Source: Acidimicrobiaceae bacterium (GTDB lineage Bacteria > Actinomycetota > Acidimicrobiia > Acidimicrobiales > RAAP-2). Taken from it: a stretch of 64,000 nt of DNA. The stretch is from the NCBI GenBank assembly GCA_947456245.1, contig CANGPS010000005.1:1-64000 (forward strand), written 5' to 3'. The position numbers and the translations under genes are program-made. The notes beneath the pieces were generated by a model that was not told the DNA's origin, ran no database searches, and saw nothing but the letters and a program-made list of their open reading frames with translations. Shown one piece after another: positions 15,395 through 24,089 of this stretch (within the stretch, counting starts at the first letter, position 1; each line of letters starts with the position of its first letter).

Positions 15395-15785
15395 AGTCGC
15401 GGCAGAGCTTCTTCTTCTTGTCGGCCAGCTGGTTCGAGCTCTTCACCAGGAAGCAGCTGGTGCAGACGAACTCGTCGGACTGCTTGGGCAGCACGCGCTC
15501 GGTTCCATCGCTGCGGTCCTCGGGCTCGTTGGCCTCGTCATCCTCAGCCTCATCTTCGACGACGAGCTTCTCCTTCAAGATGACGTCGAGGCTTGCCTCC
15601 ACGTCATCAGCGTCAGGGACGTCCTCGTCGTCCTCCTCGGTCTGGCGGGTGTCCCCAGACGGGATCTCGATGTCAGAGACGTCCTCGTCCTCGTCTGACT
15701 CGAGCGCGTCGTCGAGGGCCTCGTCGAGCTCCTCCTCGAGCCCGTCGTCCAGCTCAACCTCGTCTTCAAGTTCTTCTTCTGCCAT
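15387..15785 (-). CDS. DUF4193 family protein (acidic, zinc-ribbon end)
   Basis: A 132-residue, extremely acidic protein typical of the actinobacterial DUF4193 family. The first 75 residues are almost all Glu/Asp (EEELEDEVELDDGLEEELDE), then the conserved LDVILKEKLVVEDEAEDD, then a Cys-x2-Cys...Cys-x2-Cys zinc ribbon (VCTSCFLVKSSNQLADKKKKLCRDC). The function of the family is unknown; the acidic tail could mimic nucleic acid or bind a basic partner. ATG 15785 is chosen since the conserved acidic region begins there and GGGAAGCAGAG precedes it; a frame opening earlier (15896) adds unrelated residues. TATGCT on the minus strand at 15813-15818 may be its -10. Confidence 0.85.
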   Translation of the reverse strand: MAEEELEDEVELDDGLEEELDEALDDALESDEDEDVSDIEIPSGDTRQTEEDDEDVPDADDVEASLDVILKEKLVVEDEAEDDEANEPEDRSDGTERVLPKQSDEFVCTSCFLVKSSNQLADKKKKLCRDCV

Positions 15786-16091
15786 CTCTGCTTCCCTGTT
15801 GTGTTGCCGCGCAGCATAGAGGGAACGTGCCCATGGGTGGTGGACGGGACCGGGGCGTCGCATCGGACGGTGTCGCCGGAGAGCCTTTGGTGCCATCTGC
15901 TCCGTTCGCGCACTCTGGGCGCACGATCGGTCTCGACGTTCTCTACTCAGCTCTCCGGCGCCATCACGCCCGCTCCGCCGAGTGCCGATCCCCTGCCGTC
16001 GCCGGCCGAGGATCCACTCTCTGCGACGGGGCGAGACTATGTCAGCCGGCGGGTCTCTGCCAACCGAATTCCTTCGAGTCTCGCAATGACC
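15786..16091. other. 306-base gap with no convincing gene
   Basis: Between the DUF4193 start and the thyX stop. Frames are open here on both strands, but they run on through the antisense of thyX and show no ribosome site or family motif. It probably holds the DUF4193 promoter (TATGCT, minus strand, 15813-15818) and the 3' end of thyX. No strong hairpin was found. Confidence 0.5.
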
Positions 16092-17729
16092 TCAGACGTG
16101 GTCGAGGGCGTCCTGGGCCCGCTGGCGTCGCTGCTCGGCGCGACGCTCGGCCTCGAGTCGCTCGAGGTCGCTGGCACCATGATCGACGTGGCTCATGGCC
16201 TCGGCGATGGCGGTGTGGCCGGCGTCCCGGGCGATGGCCAGGTGCATCTCCTGTGCCACCCGACGGTAGGACGGGTGGCCCTGGGGACCAGACCGGAGCT
16301 CGATGAGGTGGACCGCTTCGCGGGCGTTCATCTGCAGGATGTAGCGAAGGCGGAACGCGAGGGACACGGCGTAGCCGGCCTCCTCGGGGAAGACCTCCAC
16401 CATGTCGTCGTACAGGGCGCTCGAGCGCTCCATGGTGGCGGCGTAGCGCTGCTCGAGACCCGCCTCCTGGACCACGGCCGGAACGTCGTAGCCGAGCTTC
16501 GGCCCGAGGGGCTGCCACTCGACGGTCAGGATCCGGTGGCGCTGCAGGTCCCGGAAGGCGCCGTAGTCGGTCACGAGCTCGAACCGGTAGTCGGTGCGCT
16601 CGAAGGCACGGCCCGGCCGGTGGCGGCGATTGGCGCGCTGTCCGACATAGGCGGAGATGATGGCCACCTTGTCGTCGTGGGAGAGCGACGCGACACGGCG
16701 CATGGCCTCGGTCTCGCTCAGGGTCGAGTTGGCGAAGGCGATGGCAGCGACCACCTTGTCCTCGCCCTCCGGGTCGAAGTCCACGAGACGGACCTCGCGC
16801 TCGTCGGTGTCGACAGGCGGGGCCATCACGTCGGGCCAGATGCGCTCGAGGACGCTCTGGGTGTCCGCACGGGTGCCGGCGAGGTAGTCGCTCCACTCCA
16901 CTCCCCGCTCGACCACGTCCACCCGGCGCAGGAACGACGGGATGACCTTGCGGAGCTCCTCGAGCATCATGTCGGCGTAGCGCCGAGCCTCTGGCAGCGG
17001 ATGGCTGCGCATGCGGAGCAGGAGCATCTCATAGGACTGCCCGGTTCCGTAGATCCCGACGTTCGACAGCGAGGCCGCGGGCAGCAGACCGCGGACCGCA
17101 TCGAGCGCCTTGGCGCGGATGGCCTGTCGGTAGACGAAGTCCGAGTCTCCGGACTCCTGGGGATAGCGGCCCTGGAGCCACGCCTGGGCTGCGGGGAGCA
17201 TCTCGGCGTAGGCGTCAAACATCCGATCCATGTCGCCGACGTAGCGTGCCCCGAGCGGCGACTCGAGCACCTCGACGGGGCGGAAGTAGCGGTAGTGGCC
17301 ACTCGGCAGCCGAGCGTCGTACTCGAGGTACCGGGTCGACTGCTCGAGGTAGGCCATGAGCCGCCCCCACTCGAGGATCTTCGTGAGGATGTTCGAAGCC
17401 TGCTCGCAGGCGAGGTGGACGCCACCGAGCTGGGCCACCGAGTCGTCGCCGTACTCGAAGAAGACCTTCTCGTAGAGCTCCTCGGCCCTGCGCAGGCCCA
17501 CGGTGGCATCGAAGGTGAGATCGCCGGAGAGGTCGAGATCACCCACGAACTCATCGAGGAAGAGGCGCCGCAGGCTCTTGGGTGACCGCGAGTAGCGGGC
17601 GAAGAGCGCTCCCTTGACCACCTCCGGGAGGTTCACGAGCGCGAAGACAGGGAGGTCGACGTTGGTGAAGTAGGGCCGCAGGATGGCCTGCTCCTCTTCG
17701 GTGAAGGTCTCCTCCGCGTACGGGAACAT
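16092..17729 (-). CDS. thyX: Tandem ThyX: FAD-dependent thymidylate synthase, two-domain form
   Basis: A 545-residue protein, about twice the length of classic ThyX (220-250 residues), which makes dTMP from dUMP with FAD, NADPH and methylene-tetrahydrofolate. Each half resembles a ThyX domain. In the first half the signature helix reads EWGRLMAYLEQSTRY: it keeps the QSTRY end but lacks RHR. In the second half it reads LQRHRILTVEWQPLG: it keeps RHR but loses the S-x-R end. The dUMP-activating region near the C-terminus (MNAREAVHLIELRSGPQG) is kept only in the second half. So the active site may be shared between the halves. TAAGGT on the minus strand, eight bases before ATG 17729, may be a -10. 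Confidence 0.75.
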   Translation of the reverse strand: MFPYAEETFTEEEQAILRPYFTNVDLPVFALVNLPEVVKGALFARYSRSPKSLRRLFLDEFVGDLDLSGDLTFDATVGLRRAEELYEKVFFEYGDDSVAQLGGVHLACEQASNILTKILEWGRLMAYLEQSTRYLEYDARLPSGHYRYFRPVEVLESPLGARYVGDMDRMFDAYAEMLPAAQAWLQGRYPQESGDSDFVYRQAIRAKALDAVRGLLPAASLSNVGIYGTGQSYEMLLLRMRSHPLPEARRYADMMLEELRKVIPSFLRRVDVVERGVEWSDYLAGTRADTQSVLERIWPDVMAPPVDTDEREVRLVDFDPEGEDKVVAAIAFANSTLSETEAMRRVASLSHDDKVAIISAYVGQRANRRHRPGRAFERTDYRFELVTDYGAFRDLQRHRILTVEWQPLGPKLGYDVPAVVQEAGLEQRYAATMERSSALYDDMVEVFPEEAGYAVSLAFRLRYILQMNAREAVHLIELRSGPQGHPSYRRVAQEMHLAIARDAGHTAIAEAMSHVDHGASDLERLEAERRAEQRRQRAQDALDHV

Positions 17730-17740
17730 CGAGTGCGACC

Positions 17741-19927
17741 TTAGAGCCGACCCTGTGGCTCGCTCGCGGATACCAGCGGACCGCCAGTGGCCACAACGCT
17801 TCTGAGGACGAGCGGCACGACCTGCTCGCAGGCGGACCGGGTGTCGTCGTCGGCGCAGATCCTCATGACCTGCTCGGCGAGGTCCGCGACCTGCTTGAGG
17901 ATCCTCACGAGGTCGCCCGGGGCGACCTCGCCGACATCGCGCTTGGCGACCTCGAGCACGGTGCTCAGCGAGGCGCCTCGGGCCCAGGAGGCCACGGCGG
18001 TGGCCAACCCGGCCTCGGCGCTTCGCGTGCGCGGCACGAGGTGGATCTCCTCGACGCTCCGCAGGTCCTCGGCGAGCTCCACCACGCTTGCCGTGCGAAG
18101 GGCGATCTCACGGGTGCGGCCCTGGCCGAGCCGATCAGGGAGCGCGCCGCGCTTCTGGGTCTTGGCCGCCCTCCCACCAGTGCCGCTCCGCTGCCCGGGT
18201 CCGCGTGCGGGGCGGGCACGGCGAGGCTCGAAGACGAGCGTGGACAGGACTGCAGCGACGATGGCGGGCTCGGCGCCGTCGAGGATGTCGGATCGGACGA
18301 TCTCGACGAGGAGCAGGTCGGCCTCGTGGTAGATCGACCGGAGCTGCTCGCCGGCCTCCCTCAGGTGCCATCCTCGGACGAAGCCCATCTCCTCGAGCAC
18401 CGCCATGCGGCGCCCGAAGGTCTCAGCCACCGATCGACGTGCGGAGCGGTGATGGTGGTCGACCTCGAACTGAGCGAAGGACCGACCGAGGATGGTGAGC
18501 GCTTCGTCGCGGCTGAAGCGGCCGACGAGCGAGCACGCCAGGTTGTAGGTAGGGCGGAACGACGAGTGGAGGTCGGGCGGAGGGGCGACGGCCACCCGGG
18601 CGATGTCGGCGATCGGCGTCTCGACCGTGAATGCCACGACGGCGTGGCCCTCGTCGTCGAGCCCCCGCCGACCAGCCCTGCCGGTCATCTGCGCGTACTC
18701 ACCGGACGTGAGCGTCGAGCGCCCGGCGCCCCCGAACTTCGTGAAGCGCTCGAAGACCACCGTGCGCGCTGGCATGTTGATGCCGAGCGACAACGTCTCG
18801 GTGGCGAAGACGACACCGAGCAGCCCCTGGCTGAAGCAGACCTCGACCGCCTCCCGGAACGCCGGAACGAGCCCGGCGTGATGCGCGGCGATGCCGGCCT
18901 CGAGGCCCTCGAGCCACTCGTCGTAGCCGAGGGCGGAGAGCTCGTCGTCCTCGAACTGCTCGACGTGGTGCTCGGCGATCATCCTGATGCGTGAGCGCTC
19001 GGAGCGACCGACCAGCCTCACCCCGTCTCTGAGCAGCTGACGGACCGCATCGTCACAGGCGGCCCTCGAGAAGATGAAGGCGATGGCCGGGAGCATCTCG
19101 AGGTCCTCGAGCATCAGCAGCGTGTCCGAGCGCCGAGGAGAGCGAAACGGCAACGGCGGGCCCGATGGCCGGCCACCACGCCAGGCGGGCGCACCTCCGC
19201 GCGGCCGACGCCTGATGGCCTGGTCGATGGCGAGGCCCTCGTCGGAGACCCGCTCCCCCGCCAGCAGGTCGATCAGCTGAGGGGCGTGCTCACCTCGCCG
19301 GGTGACGGCGACGTGGTGGTGGAGGTCGATGGGACGGTCGTGCTCGACGATCACCTCGAGCGAGCCCCGGACCGAGCGGATCCACTCGCCGAGGACTGAC
19401 GCATTGGCCACCGTGGCCGAGAGGCACACGAACCGGACCTCTGGTGGGGTCATGATCAGCACCTCCTCCCAGACTCCGCCACGGTAGGGGTCCTGGATGA
19501 AGTGCACCTCGTCGAGGATGACGAGGCTGAGGCCGGCGAGCGAGCGGGAGTCGGTGAGCAGCATGTTCCGCAGGACCTCCGTGGTCATCACCACGATCTG
19601 CGCATCGGGTCGCACGGCGGTGTCGCCGGTCAGTAGACCTACGGTCTCGGCGCCGTGCTCGGCGACGAGCTCGCTGAACTTCTGGTTCGAGAGCGCCTTG
19701 AGGGGTGTCGTGTAGAAGGCACGTCGGCCGGAGGCGACAACCTCGGCCACGGCATAGGCCGCCACGAGCGTCTTGCCGGAGCCGGTCGGTGCGCTGACCA
19801 GCAGCGAGGCGCCCTCGTCCCAGGCATCCATGGACTCGAGCTGGAACGCATCGAGCTCGAAGAGCAGACCTGCCTCGAACTCCTGACGGTGGCCGGAGGT
19901 AGGGCCTCGGTCGGGGTCGCCGCTCAT
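17741..19927 (-). CDS. helY: Ski2/Mtr4-like DEAD/DEAH-box RNA helicase (HelY-like)
   Basis: A 728-residue ATP-dependent helicase of the Ski2 family. Motifs seen in order: Q-like FQLESMDAW, Walker A APTGSGKT (about residues 50-57), TPLKALSNQK, DEVH box (LVILDEVHFIQD), SAT (VCLSATVANA), and later QMTGRAGRRGLD. Mycobacterial HelY is about 900 residues, so this copy is shorter, mostly in the C-terminal region. These proteins unwind RNA with exonucleases. The gene's start overlaps the tatC stop by four bases, the same neighbour as in Mycobacterium (Rv2092c-Rv2093c). Confidence 0.9.
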   Translation of the reverse strand: MSGDPDRGPTSGHRQEFEAGLLFELDAFQLESMDAWDEGASLLVSAPTGSGKTLVAAYAVAEVVASGRRAFYTTPLKALSNQKFSELVAEHGAETVGLLTGDTAVRPDAQIVVMTTEVLRNMLLTDSRSLAGLSLVILDEVHFIQDPYRGGVWEEVLIMTPPEVRFVCLSATVANASVLGEWIRSVRGSLEVIVEHDRPIDLHHHVAVTRRGEHAPQLIDLLAGERVSDEGLAIDQAIRRRPRGGAPAWRGGRPSGPPLPFRSPRRSDTLLMLEDLEMLPAIAFIFSRAACDDAVRQLLRDGVRLVGRSERSRIRMIAEHHVEQFEDDELSALGYDEWLEGLEAGIAAHHAGLVPAFREAVEVCFSQGLLGVVFATETLSLGINMPARTVVFERFTKFGGAGRSTLTSGEYAQMTGRAGRRGLDDEGHAVVAFTVETPIADIARVAVAPPPDLHSSFRPTYNLACSLVGRFSRDEALTILGRSFAQFEVDHHHRSARRSVAETFGRRMAVLEEMGFVRGWHLREAGEQLRSIYHEADLLLVEIVRSDILDGAEPAIVAAVLSTLVFEPRRARPARGPGQRSGTGGRAAKTQKRGALPDRLGQGRTREIALRTASVVELAEDLRSVEEIHLVPRTRSAEAGLATAVASWARGASLSTVLEVAKRDVGEVAPGDLVRILKQVADLAEQVMRICADDDTRSACEQVVPLVLRSVVATGGPLVSASEPQGRL

Positions 19928-20736
19928 CTGCCGGCGAGCTTCCCCGCCCCGATGGCGAGGAAGTAGAAGCCGATGAGCGGGACGGCGAGGGCCAGCATCG
20001 AGAGCGGGTCACCGCTCGGGGTGAACACGGCCGCGGCCACGGTGATGCCGATGATCGCCCATCGCCACCAGCTCAACAGCTGTGCGGGGGTGACGATGCG
20101 AGCCAGCTGGAGGGAGACGAGCAGGACGGGGAACTCGAACGTCAGCCCGAAGATGATCATCATCCAGATGATCAGGCTCAGGTACTGGTTCGGGTTGTAG
20201 ATCTCCTGGAGCCCGGGACCACCGATCGAGCCCAGGAACACCAGCGCGTGGCTGAACGAGACATAGGCCACGGCGATGCCGCAGAGGAACAGGATCACCG
20301 AGGCGATCACGAACGGGATGGCGTAGCGCTTCTCCTTGCGCTTGAGGCCTGGGGTGATGAACCGCCACAGCTCGAACAGCAGGACCGGTGAGGCGAGCAC
20401 CAGGCCGCCGAACGCCGCGATCTTGATCCGCAGGCTGAGCCCGTCGAGCGGGCTGGTGACGTACAGCTCGCAGTGACCGTGGTTGGCGTGGCAGTAGGGG
20501 CCCTTGAGGAAGGCCAGGATCTGGTTGTAGGCGAGAAAGGCCACCACGCCGGCGATGAGGAAAGCGATGACGGCGACGAGCAGCCTGCGGCGAAGCTCGG
20601 TGAGGTGCTCTGCGAGCGTCATCGCGTCGGGAGAGGACTTGTCGCCTCGACGCCAGCGCCGTCTGGTGGTTGCCTCCGCGTCCGGCTCGACCGCTGGGGT
20701 GACCTCGGGATCTGCGTGGGTGTCAGGCTCGGTCAC
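19924..20736 (-). CDS. tatC: Sec-independent protein translocase TatC
   Basis: A 270-residue polytopic protein, the substrate-receptor subunit of the twin-arginine translocase. The N-terminal MTLAEHLTELRRRLLVAV is the hallmark TatC start, with the conserved Glu that recognises the RR motif in the first periplasmic region. Six hydrophobic segments follow, and the second domain contains FELWRFITPGLKRKEKRY and the IIFGLTFEFPVLL motif of the family. An N-terminal extension of about 38 residues (acidic, then Arg-rich) precedes the core. The gene is downstream of the tatA/B-like gene with four bases between them and overlaps helY by four. Confidence 0.95.
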   Translation of the reverse strand: MTEPDTHADPEVTPAVEPDAEATTRRRWRRGDKSSPDAMTLAEHLTELRRRLLVAVIAFLIAGVVAFLAYNQILAFLKGPYCHANHGHCELYVTSPLDGLSLRIKIAAFGGLVLASPVLLFELWRFITPGLKRKEKRYAIPFVIASVILFLCGIAVAYVSFSHALVFLGSIGGPGLQEIYNPNQYLSLIIWMMIIFGLTFEFPVLLVSLQLARIVTPAQLLSWWRWAIIGITVAAAVFTPSGDPLSMLALAVPLIGFYFLAIGAGKLAGR

Positions 20737-20740
20737 GGCG

Positions 20741-21322
20741 CTAGTTCAGGTTCGGGTCGATGGCGCCCGTCCCGGTCGGAGGGGCGGGGCGCACGACTGG
20801 GGTCGGCCGCGGTGCCATCGGCTCGCTCGGCACGAGCTGGTCGGCCCAGGGGTCAGGAGCGGCGTCGGTGCCTTCGGCCCCATTCTCAACCTCCTCGACG
20901 TCGCTCATCGTCGGATCGCCGAAGGCCTGCTCGTCCTCCGCTGAGGGCTCCTCGGACGATGAGGTGCCGTCTGTGGACGATGTCGCCCGATCAGGGGACG
21001 GCGGCGCACCAGGATCGGGGGTGAGGGCGTCGGTCTGCGGTGCTGGATCTGCGGCGGGGTCGGGAACCAGCGGATCGGTGTCGAGCTTGGCGAGCGAATC
21101 GAGGAACGCCACTGGGGATCGGGCTAGCCGGGCGATGTCTCCCGTGCTCGGAAGGTCGGGCATGGTGCTGCGGACCTCGGTCTCGACCTTGGTCGAGAAC
21201 GAGCGGAAGGCGCGCCAGGCTCCCCCGATCTGGCGGGCGAGCCCCGGGAGCTTGTCGGGTCCCACGAGGACGAGCGCCACCACCACGACGATGACGATCT
21301 TGAGCGGGCTCAGCGACAGCAC
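20741..21322 (-). CDS. TatA/TatB-type twin-arginine translocase subunit
   Basis: A 193-residue single-pass membrane protein. The TM helix at the start (IVIVVVVALVLVGPDKLPGLARQIGG) ends in the GP hinge and is followed by an amphipathic helix (AWRAFRSFSTKVETEV), as in TatA/TatB. The long acidic, Pro/Ser-rich tail (about residues 80-193) and the GPDKLP form look more like TatB. Only one such gene is in the window, so a separate TatA may lie elsewhere. Start GTG 21322 follows a TAGGAT hexamer by exactly six bases, and there is no ribosome site. Hence the tatB-tatC-helY operon probably starts here as a leaderless transcript. Confidence 0.85.
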   Translation of the reverse strand: MLSLSPLKIVIVVVVALVLVGPDKLPGLARQIGGAWRAFRSFSTKVETEVRSTMPDLPSTGDIARLARSPVAFLDSLAKLDTDPLVPDPAADPAPQTDALTPDPGAPPSPDRATSSTDGTSSSEEPSAEDEQAFGDPTMSDVEEVENGAEGTDAAPDPWADQLVPSEPMAPRPTPVVRPAPPTGTGAIDPNLN

Positions 21323-21328
21323 ACCGGC

Positions 21329-21334
21329 ATCCTA
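21329..21334 (-). promoter_or_regulatory. -10 element for tatB-tatC-helY
   Basis: Minus strand TAGGAT, six bases (GCCGGT), then GTG 21322. Predicts a leaderless transcript. Confidence 0.5.
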
Positions 21335-21361
21335 CCGAGGCTCAGCCGATCCGCCGTGGCG

Positions 21362-21979
21362 CTACGGGATCCCGATCTGGCTGATCGGCCAGATGCGGAA
21401 CACCACGTGGCCGATGATGTTCCCACGAGGCAGGGTGCCCCAGTCACGGCTGTCGCAGGAGTTGGTCCGATTGTCACCCATGACGAAGTAGCTGTCCGCC
21501 GGGATCTTCGTCGGGGCGATGGCGGGGCCGAGTGGGACGGGGGCGAACCACGGCTGAGCGAGGGGCTTTCCATTGATGAGGATGGTGTTCCCCTGCGACG
21601 AGATCGTCTCGCCCGGCATCCCGATGATCCGCTTGACGAGGTCCTTGATGGACGGATCGGCGCAGACCGTCGCCTCCCTGGCCGGTGCATGGAAGACGAT
21701 GATGTCCCCTCGGTGAGGGTCGTGGATGTCGTAGCTGAGCTTCGACACGATGATGCGGTCCCCCACCTGCAGGGTTGGCTCCATCGAGCCCGAGGGGATG
21801 TAGAAGGTCTGGAAGACGAAGGTCCTGATGATGAACGCCGCCAGCAGGGCCAGCACCAGCACGATGGCCCACTCGCCGATGACCCTGCCCGTGGTCCTCG
21901 TCTGCTGGGCTGGAGCAACCGTCTCGGCCGCGTGGTCGTCGCTCGGCGCCGGTGCGGTCACGTCAGCGTCGTCGGACAT
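21362..21979 (-). CDS. lepB: Signal peptidase I
   Basis: A 205-residue membrane protease that removes signal peptides from exported proteins. One TM segment (about residues 33-53) precedes the catalytic Ser motif YIPSGSMEPTLQVGD; the catalytic Lys is in LVKRIIGMPGE, and SYFVMGDNRTNSCDSRDWG is the conserved box E region. An acidic, Thr/Ala-rich cytoplasmic tail precedes the TM. The start is ATG 21979, because a TAGAGT hexamer lies exactly seven bases upstream on the minus strand; an in-frame GTG at 22015 would add 12 residues. Its place beside tat genes fits a protein-export neighbourhood. Confidence 0.9.
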   Translation of the reverse strand: MSDDADVTAPAPSDDHAAETVAPAQQTRTTGRVIGEWAIVLVLALLAAFIIRTFVFQTFYIPSGSMEPTLQVGDRIIVSKLSYDIHDPHRGDIIVFHAPAREATVCADPSIKDLVKRIIGMPGETISSQGNTILINGKPLAQPWFAPVPLGPAIAPTKIPADSYFVMGDNRTNSCDSRDWGTLPRGNIIGHVVFRIWPISQIGIP

Positions 21980-21986
21980 CTCGGCG

Positions 21987-21992
21987 ACTCTA
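21987..21992 (-). promoter_or_regulatory. -10 element for lepB
   Basis: Minus strand TAGAGT, seven bases (CGCCGAG), then ATG 21979. It decides the lepB start. Confidence 0.5.
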
Positions 21993-22022
21993 CCGCAGGC
22001 GCCCCAAGCCTCCACTTCGTGG

Positions 22023-23381
22023 TCAGAGCGACTCGATCAGGCGTTCGACGCGATCGTCGTGGGCGTTGAACGGGTCCTTGAGCAGCAGGGTGCGCTGGGC
22101 CTGGTCATTGAGCTTGAGGTGCACCCAGTCGACGGTGAAGTCACGTCGCTGCTGCGTCGCCCTGGCCACGAAGGCGCCACGGAGTCGAGCTCGCGTGGTC
22201 TGGGGCGGCACGGTGGTGGCGGCCTCGATGGCTTCGTCGGTGGTGGTCCGGCGCATCGCTCCGGCCCGCTCGGCCACGTAGTACAGCCCGCGTCGGGGAT
22301 CGATGTCGTGGTAGGCGAGGTCGAAGAGGGCGACCTTGGGGTCGCCCAGCGCCAGTCCGTGGCGTCCCGCGAACGCCTCGATCATCTTGCGCTTGGCCAC
22401 CCAGTCGCATTCGCGCCACAGCACCTCGGGGGTGGTTCTCAGGTGGCTCATCACGTGCTGCCACATGTCGAGGGCCAGATCTTCGTCCGGTGGGAACCCC
22501 TTGGTGTCGCGATAGCGAAGGGCGCGCTCGAGGTATTCAGACTGGATGTCGAACGCGGAGATCTCTCGACCGTTGGCTAGCCGCACCGTGGTCGTCAGGC
22601 CGGTGTCCTGGGAGATCTCCCGGATCGCTCGGATCGGGCTCTCGAGGGTCAGATCCCGCAGCACCTGCCCCTTGTCCTCGAGCATCCTGAGCAGCACGGC
22701 GGTGGCACCGACCTTGAGGTAGGACGCGTACTCGCTCATGTTCGAGTCGCCGACGATCACGTGGAGCCGCCGATAGCGCTCCGCGTCGGCATGCGGCTCA
22801 TCGCGGGTGTTGATGATCGGCCGGCTCCTCGTGGTGGCCGAGGAGACGCCCTCCCAGATGTGCTCGGCCCGCTGGCTGAGGCAGAAGCGCGGTCCGGTGG
22901 CCGTGTGGAGCACCTTGCCGGCTCCGGCGTAGATCTGGCGGGAGACGAGGAAGGGGATCAGGACCTTGGAGTACTCCTCGAGATCCTCATCGCGGCGAGT
23001 GAGGTAGTTCTCGTGGCAGCCATAGGAGTTGCCAGCGGAGTCGGTGTTGTTCTTGAACACGAACAGGTCACCCCTGATCCCCTCCTCGTTGAGCCGCTGC
23101 TGAGCGGTCGCGACGAGCTCCCCGATGATCCGCTCGCCCGCCTTGTCGTGGGTGACCACGTCCCCCACGAGATCGCACTCCGGGGTGGCGTACTCGGGAT
23201 GGCTGCCGACGTCGAGGTACAGCCTGGCGCCGTTCTTCAGGAAGACGTTCGACGACCGGCCCCATCGCACGACCTGGCGGAACAGGTGCCTCGACACCTC
23301 ATCGGGGCTCAGGCGACGTTGGCCACGGTGCGTGAAGGTGACGCCGTACTCGTTCTCGATCCCGTAGATGCGACGCTGCAC
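22023..23381 (-). CDS. pafA: Pup--protein ligase PafA
   Basis: A 452-residue carboxylate-amine ligase that attaches the C-terminal Glu of Pup to lysines of target proteins, using ATP. The glutamine-synthetase-like start ([14 protein letters not shown]) binds ATP and magnesium, then come [19 protein letters not shown] and [21 protein letters not shown], all shared by the PafA/Dop family. Start: two GTG codons are adjacent (23384, 23381); the second is seven bases from TACGGT and is preferred. The neighbours are prcA upstream and lepB downstream; pafB and pafC, which normally follow pafA, are absent. Confidence 0.95.
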   Translation of the reverse strand: MQRRIYGIENEYGVTFTHRGQRRLSPDEVSRHLFRQVVRWGRSSNVFLKNGARLYLDVGSHPEYATPECDLVGDVVTHDKAGERIIGELVATAQQRLNEEGIRGDLFVFKNNTDSAGNSYGCHENYLTRRDEDLEEYSKVLIPFLVSRQIYAGAGKVLHTATGPRFCLSQRAEHIWEGVSSATTRSRPIINTRDEPHADAERYRRLHVIVGDSNMSEYASYLKVGATAVLLRMLEDKGQVLRDLTLESPIRAIREISQDTGLTTTVRLANGREISAFDIQSEYLERALRYRDTKGFPPDEDLALDMWQHVMSHLRTTPEVLWRECDWVAKRKMIEAFAGRHGLALGDPKVALFDLAYHDIDPRRGLYYVAERAGAMRRTTTDEAIEAATTVPPQTTRARLRGAFVARATQQRRDFTVDWVHLKLNDQAQRTLLLKDPFNAHDDRVERLIESL

Positions 23382-23388
23382 CACCCCG

Positions 23389-23394
23389 ACCGTA
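23389..23394 (-). promoter_or_regulatory. -10 element for pafA
   Basis: Minus strand TACGGT, seven bases, then GTG 23381. It suggests pafA can be transcribed separately from prcBA. Confidence 0.45.
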
Positions 23395-23408
23395 GCGGTG
23401 CAGGCCGA

Positions 23409-24089
23409 TCAGTCGACGAGGAGGTCGGTGAGCTCCGCATCTCCGAGCCGGCGGAACGTCCGACGGGTCGCACCCTCGGCGAGGACGGCGCACTCGATGC
23501 TGTCAGCCCCGAGCACTCGGCCGGGACCGGCGAGCGCTGCCGTCGTGGCCTTGAGCGCGGCGGCGAGATCCCACCCGTCCACGAAGAGCCCAGAGAAGGC
23601 ATCGAGGATCGTCTCGGCCTCGCCCCCGAGGACGGCGAACCGGTCCTCGTCGGTGATGGTCCCCTCGTAGGCGACGTGGAACAGCTGGGTCGGGCGGGTC
23701 CCCGACCCGAGCTCGGCCACGAGGATCTCGACCTCCAGCGGCTTCATCTCATGGGTGAAGACGTTGCCGAGGTACTGGGCGTAGAGGTTCGCCAAGCTCC
23801 GCGCGTCCACATCCTCTCGGCTGTAGGCGAAGCCCTTGGTGTCGGCGTGGCGAACTCCCGCGACCCGGAGCTGGTCGTACTCGTTGTACTTGCCGACGCC
23901 GGCGAAGGCGATGCGGTCGTAGATCTCGGAGATCTTGTGAAGGGTCTTCGACGGGTTCTCTGCGACGAGCAGCACTCCCCCGTCGTAGACGCACGCAACG
24001 AGCGACCGCCCGCGGGCGATGCCCTTCTGGGCGTACTCGGCGCGATCCTTCATCACCTGCTCGGGCGGGGCGTAGAACGGCATGCTCAT
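23409..24089 (-). CDS. prcA: 20S proteasome alpha subunit PrcA
   Basis: A 226-residue alpha subunit forming the outer rings of the 20S proteasome and gating access. The N-terminus (SMPFYAPPEQVMKDRAEYAQKG) is the gate helix region of actinobacterial PrcA, then GRSLVACVYDGGVLLVAENPSK and the Asn-rich Ntn fold. It is not expected to be proteolytically active: no N-terminal Thr is exposed. It overlaps prcB by four bases (ATGA), so expression is coupled and equimolar with the beta subunit. The C-terminus is acidic (DAELTDLLVD). Confidence 0.95.
   Translation of the reverse strand: MSMPFYAPPEQVMKDRAEYAQKGIARGRSLVACVYDGGVLLVAENPSKTLHKISEIYDRIAFAGVGKYNEYDQLRVAGVRHADTKGFAYSREDVDARSLANLYAQYLGNVFTHEMKPLEVEILVAELGSGTRPTQLFHVAYEGTITDEDRFAVLGGEAETILDAFSGLFVDGWDLAAALKATTAALAGPGRVLGADSIECAVLAEGATRRTFRRLGDAELTDLLVD

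Noticed and set aside
15801-17585. 594-residue open frame on the plus strand
   Set aside because: Mostly antisense to thyX; the part in the 306-base gap has no ribosome site or family motif.
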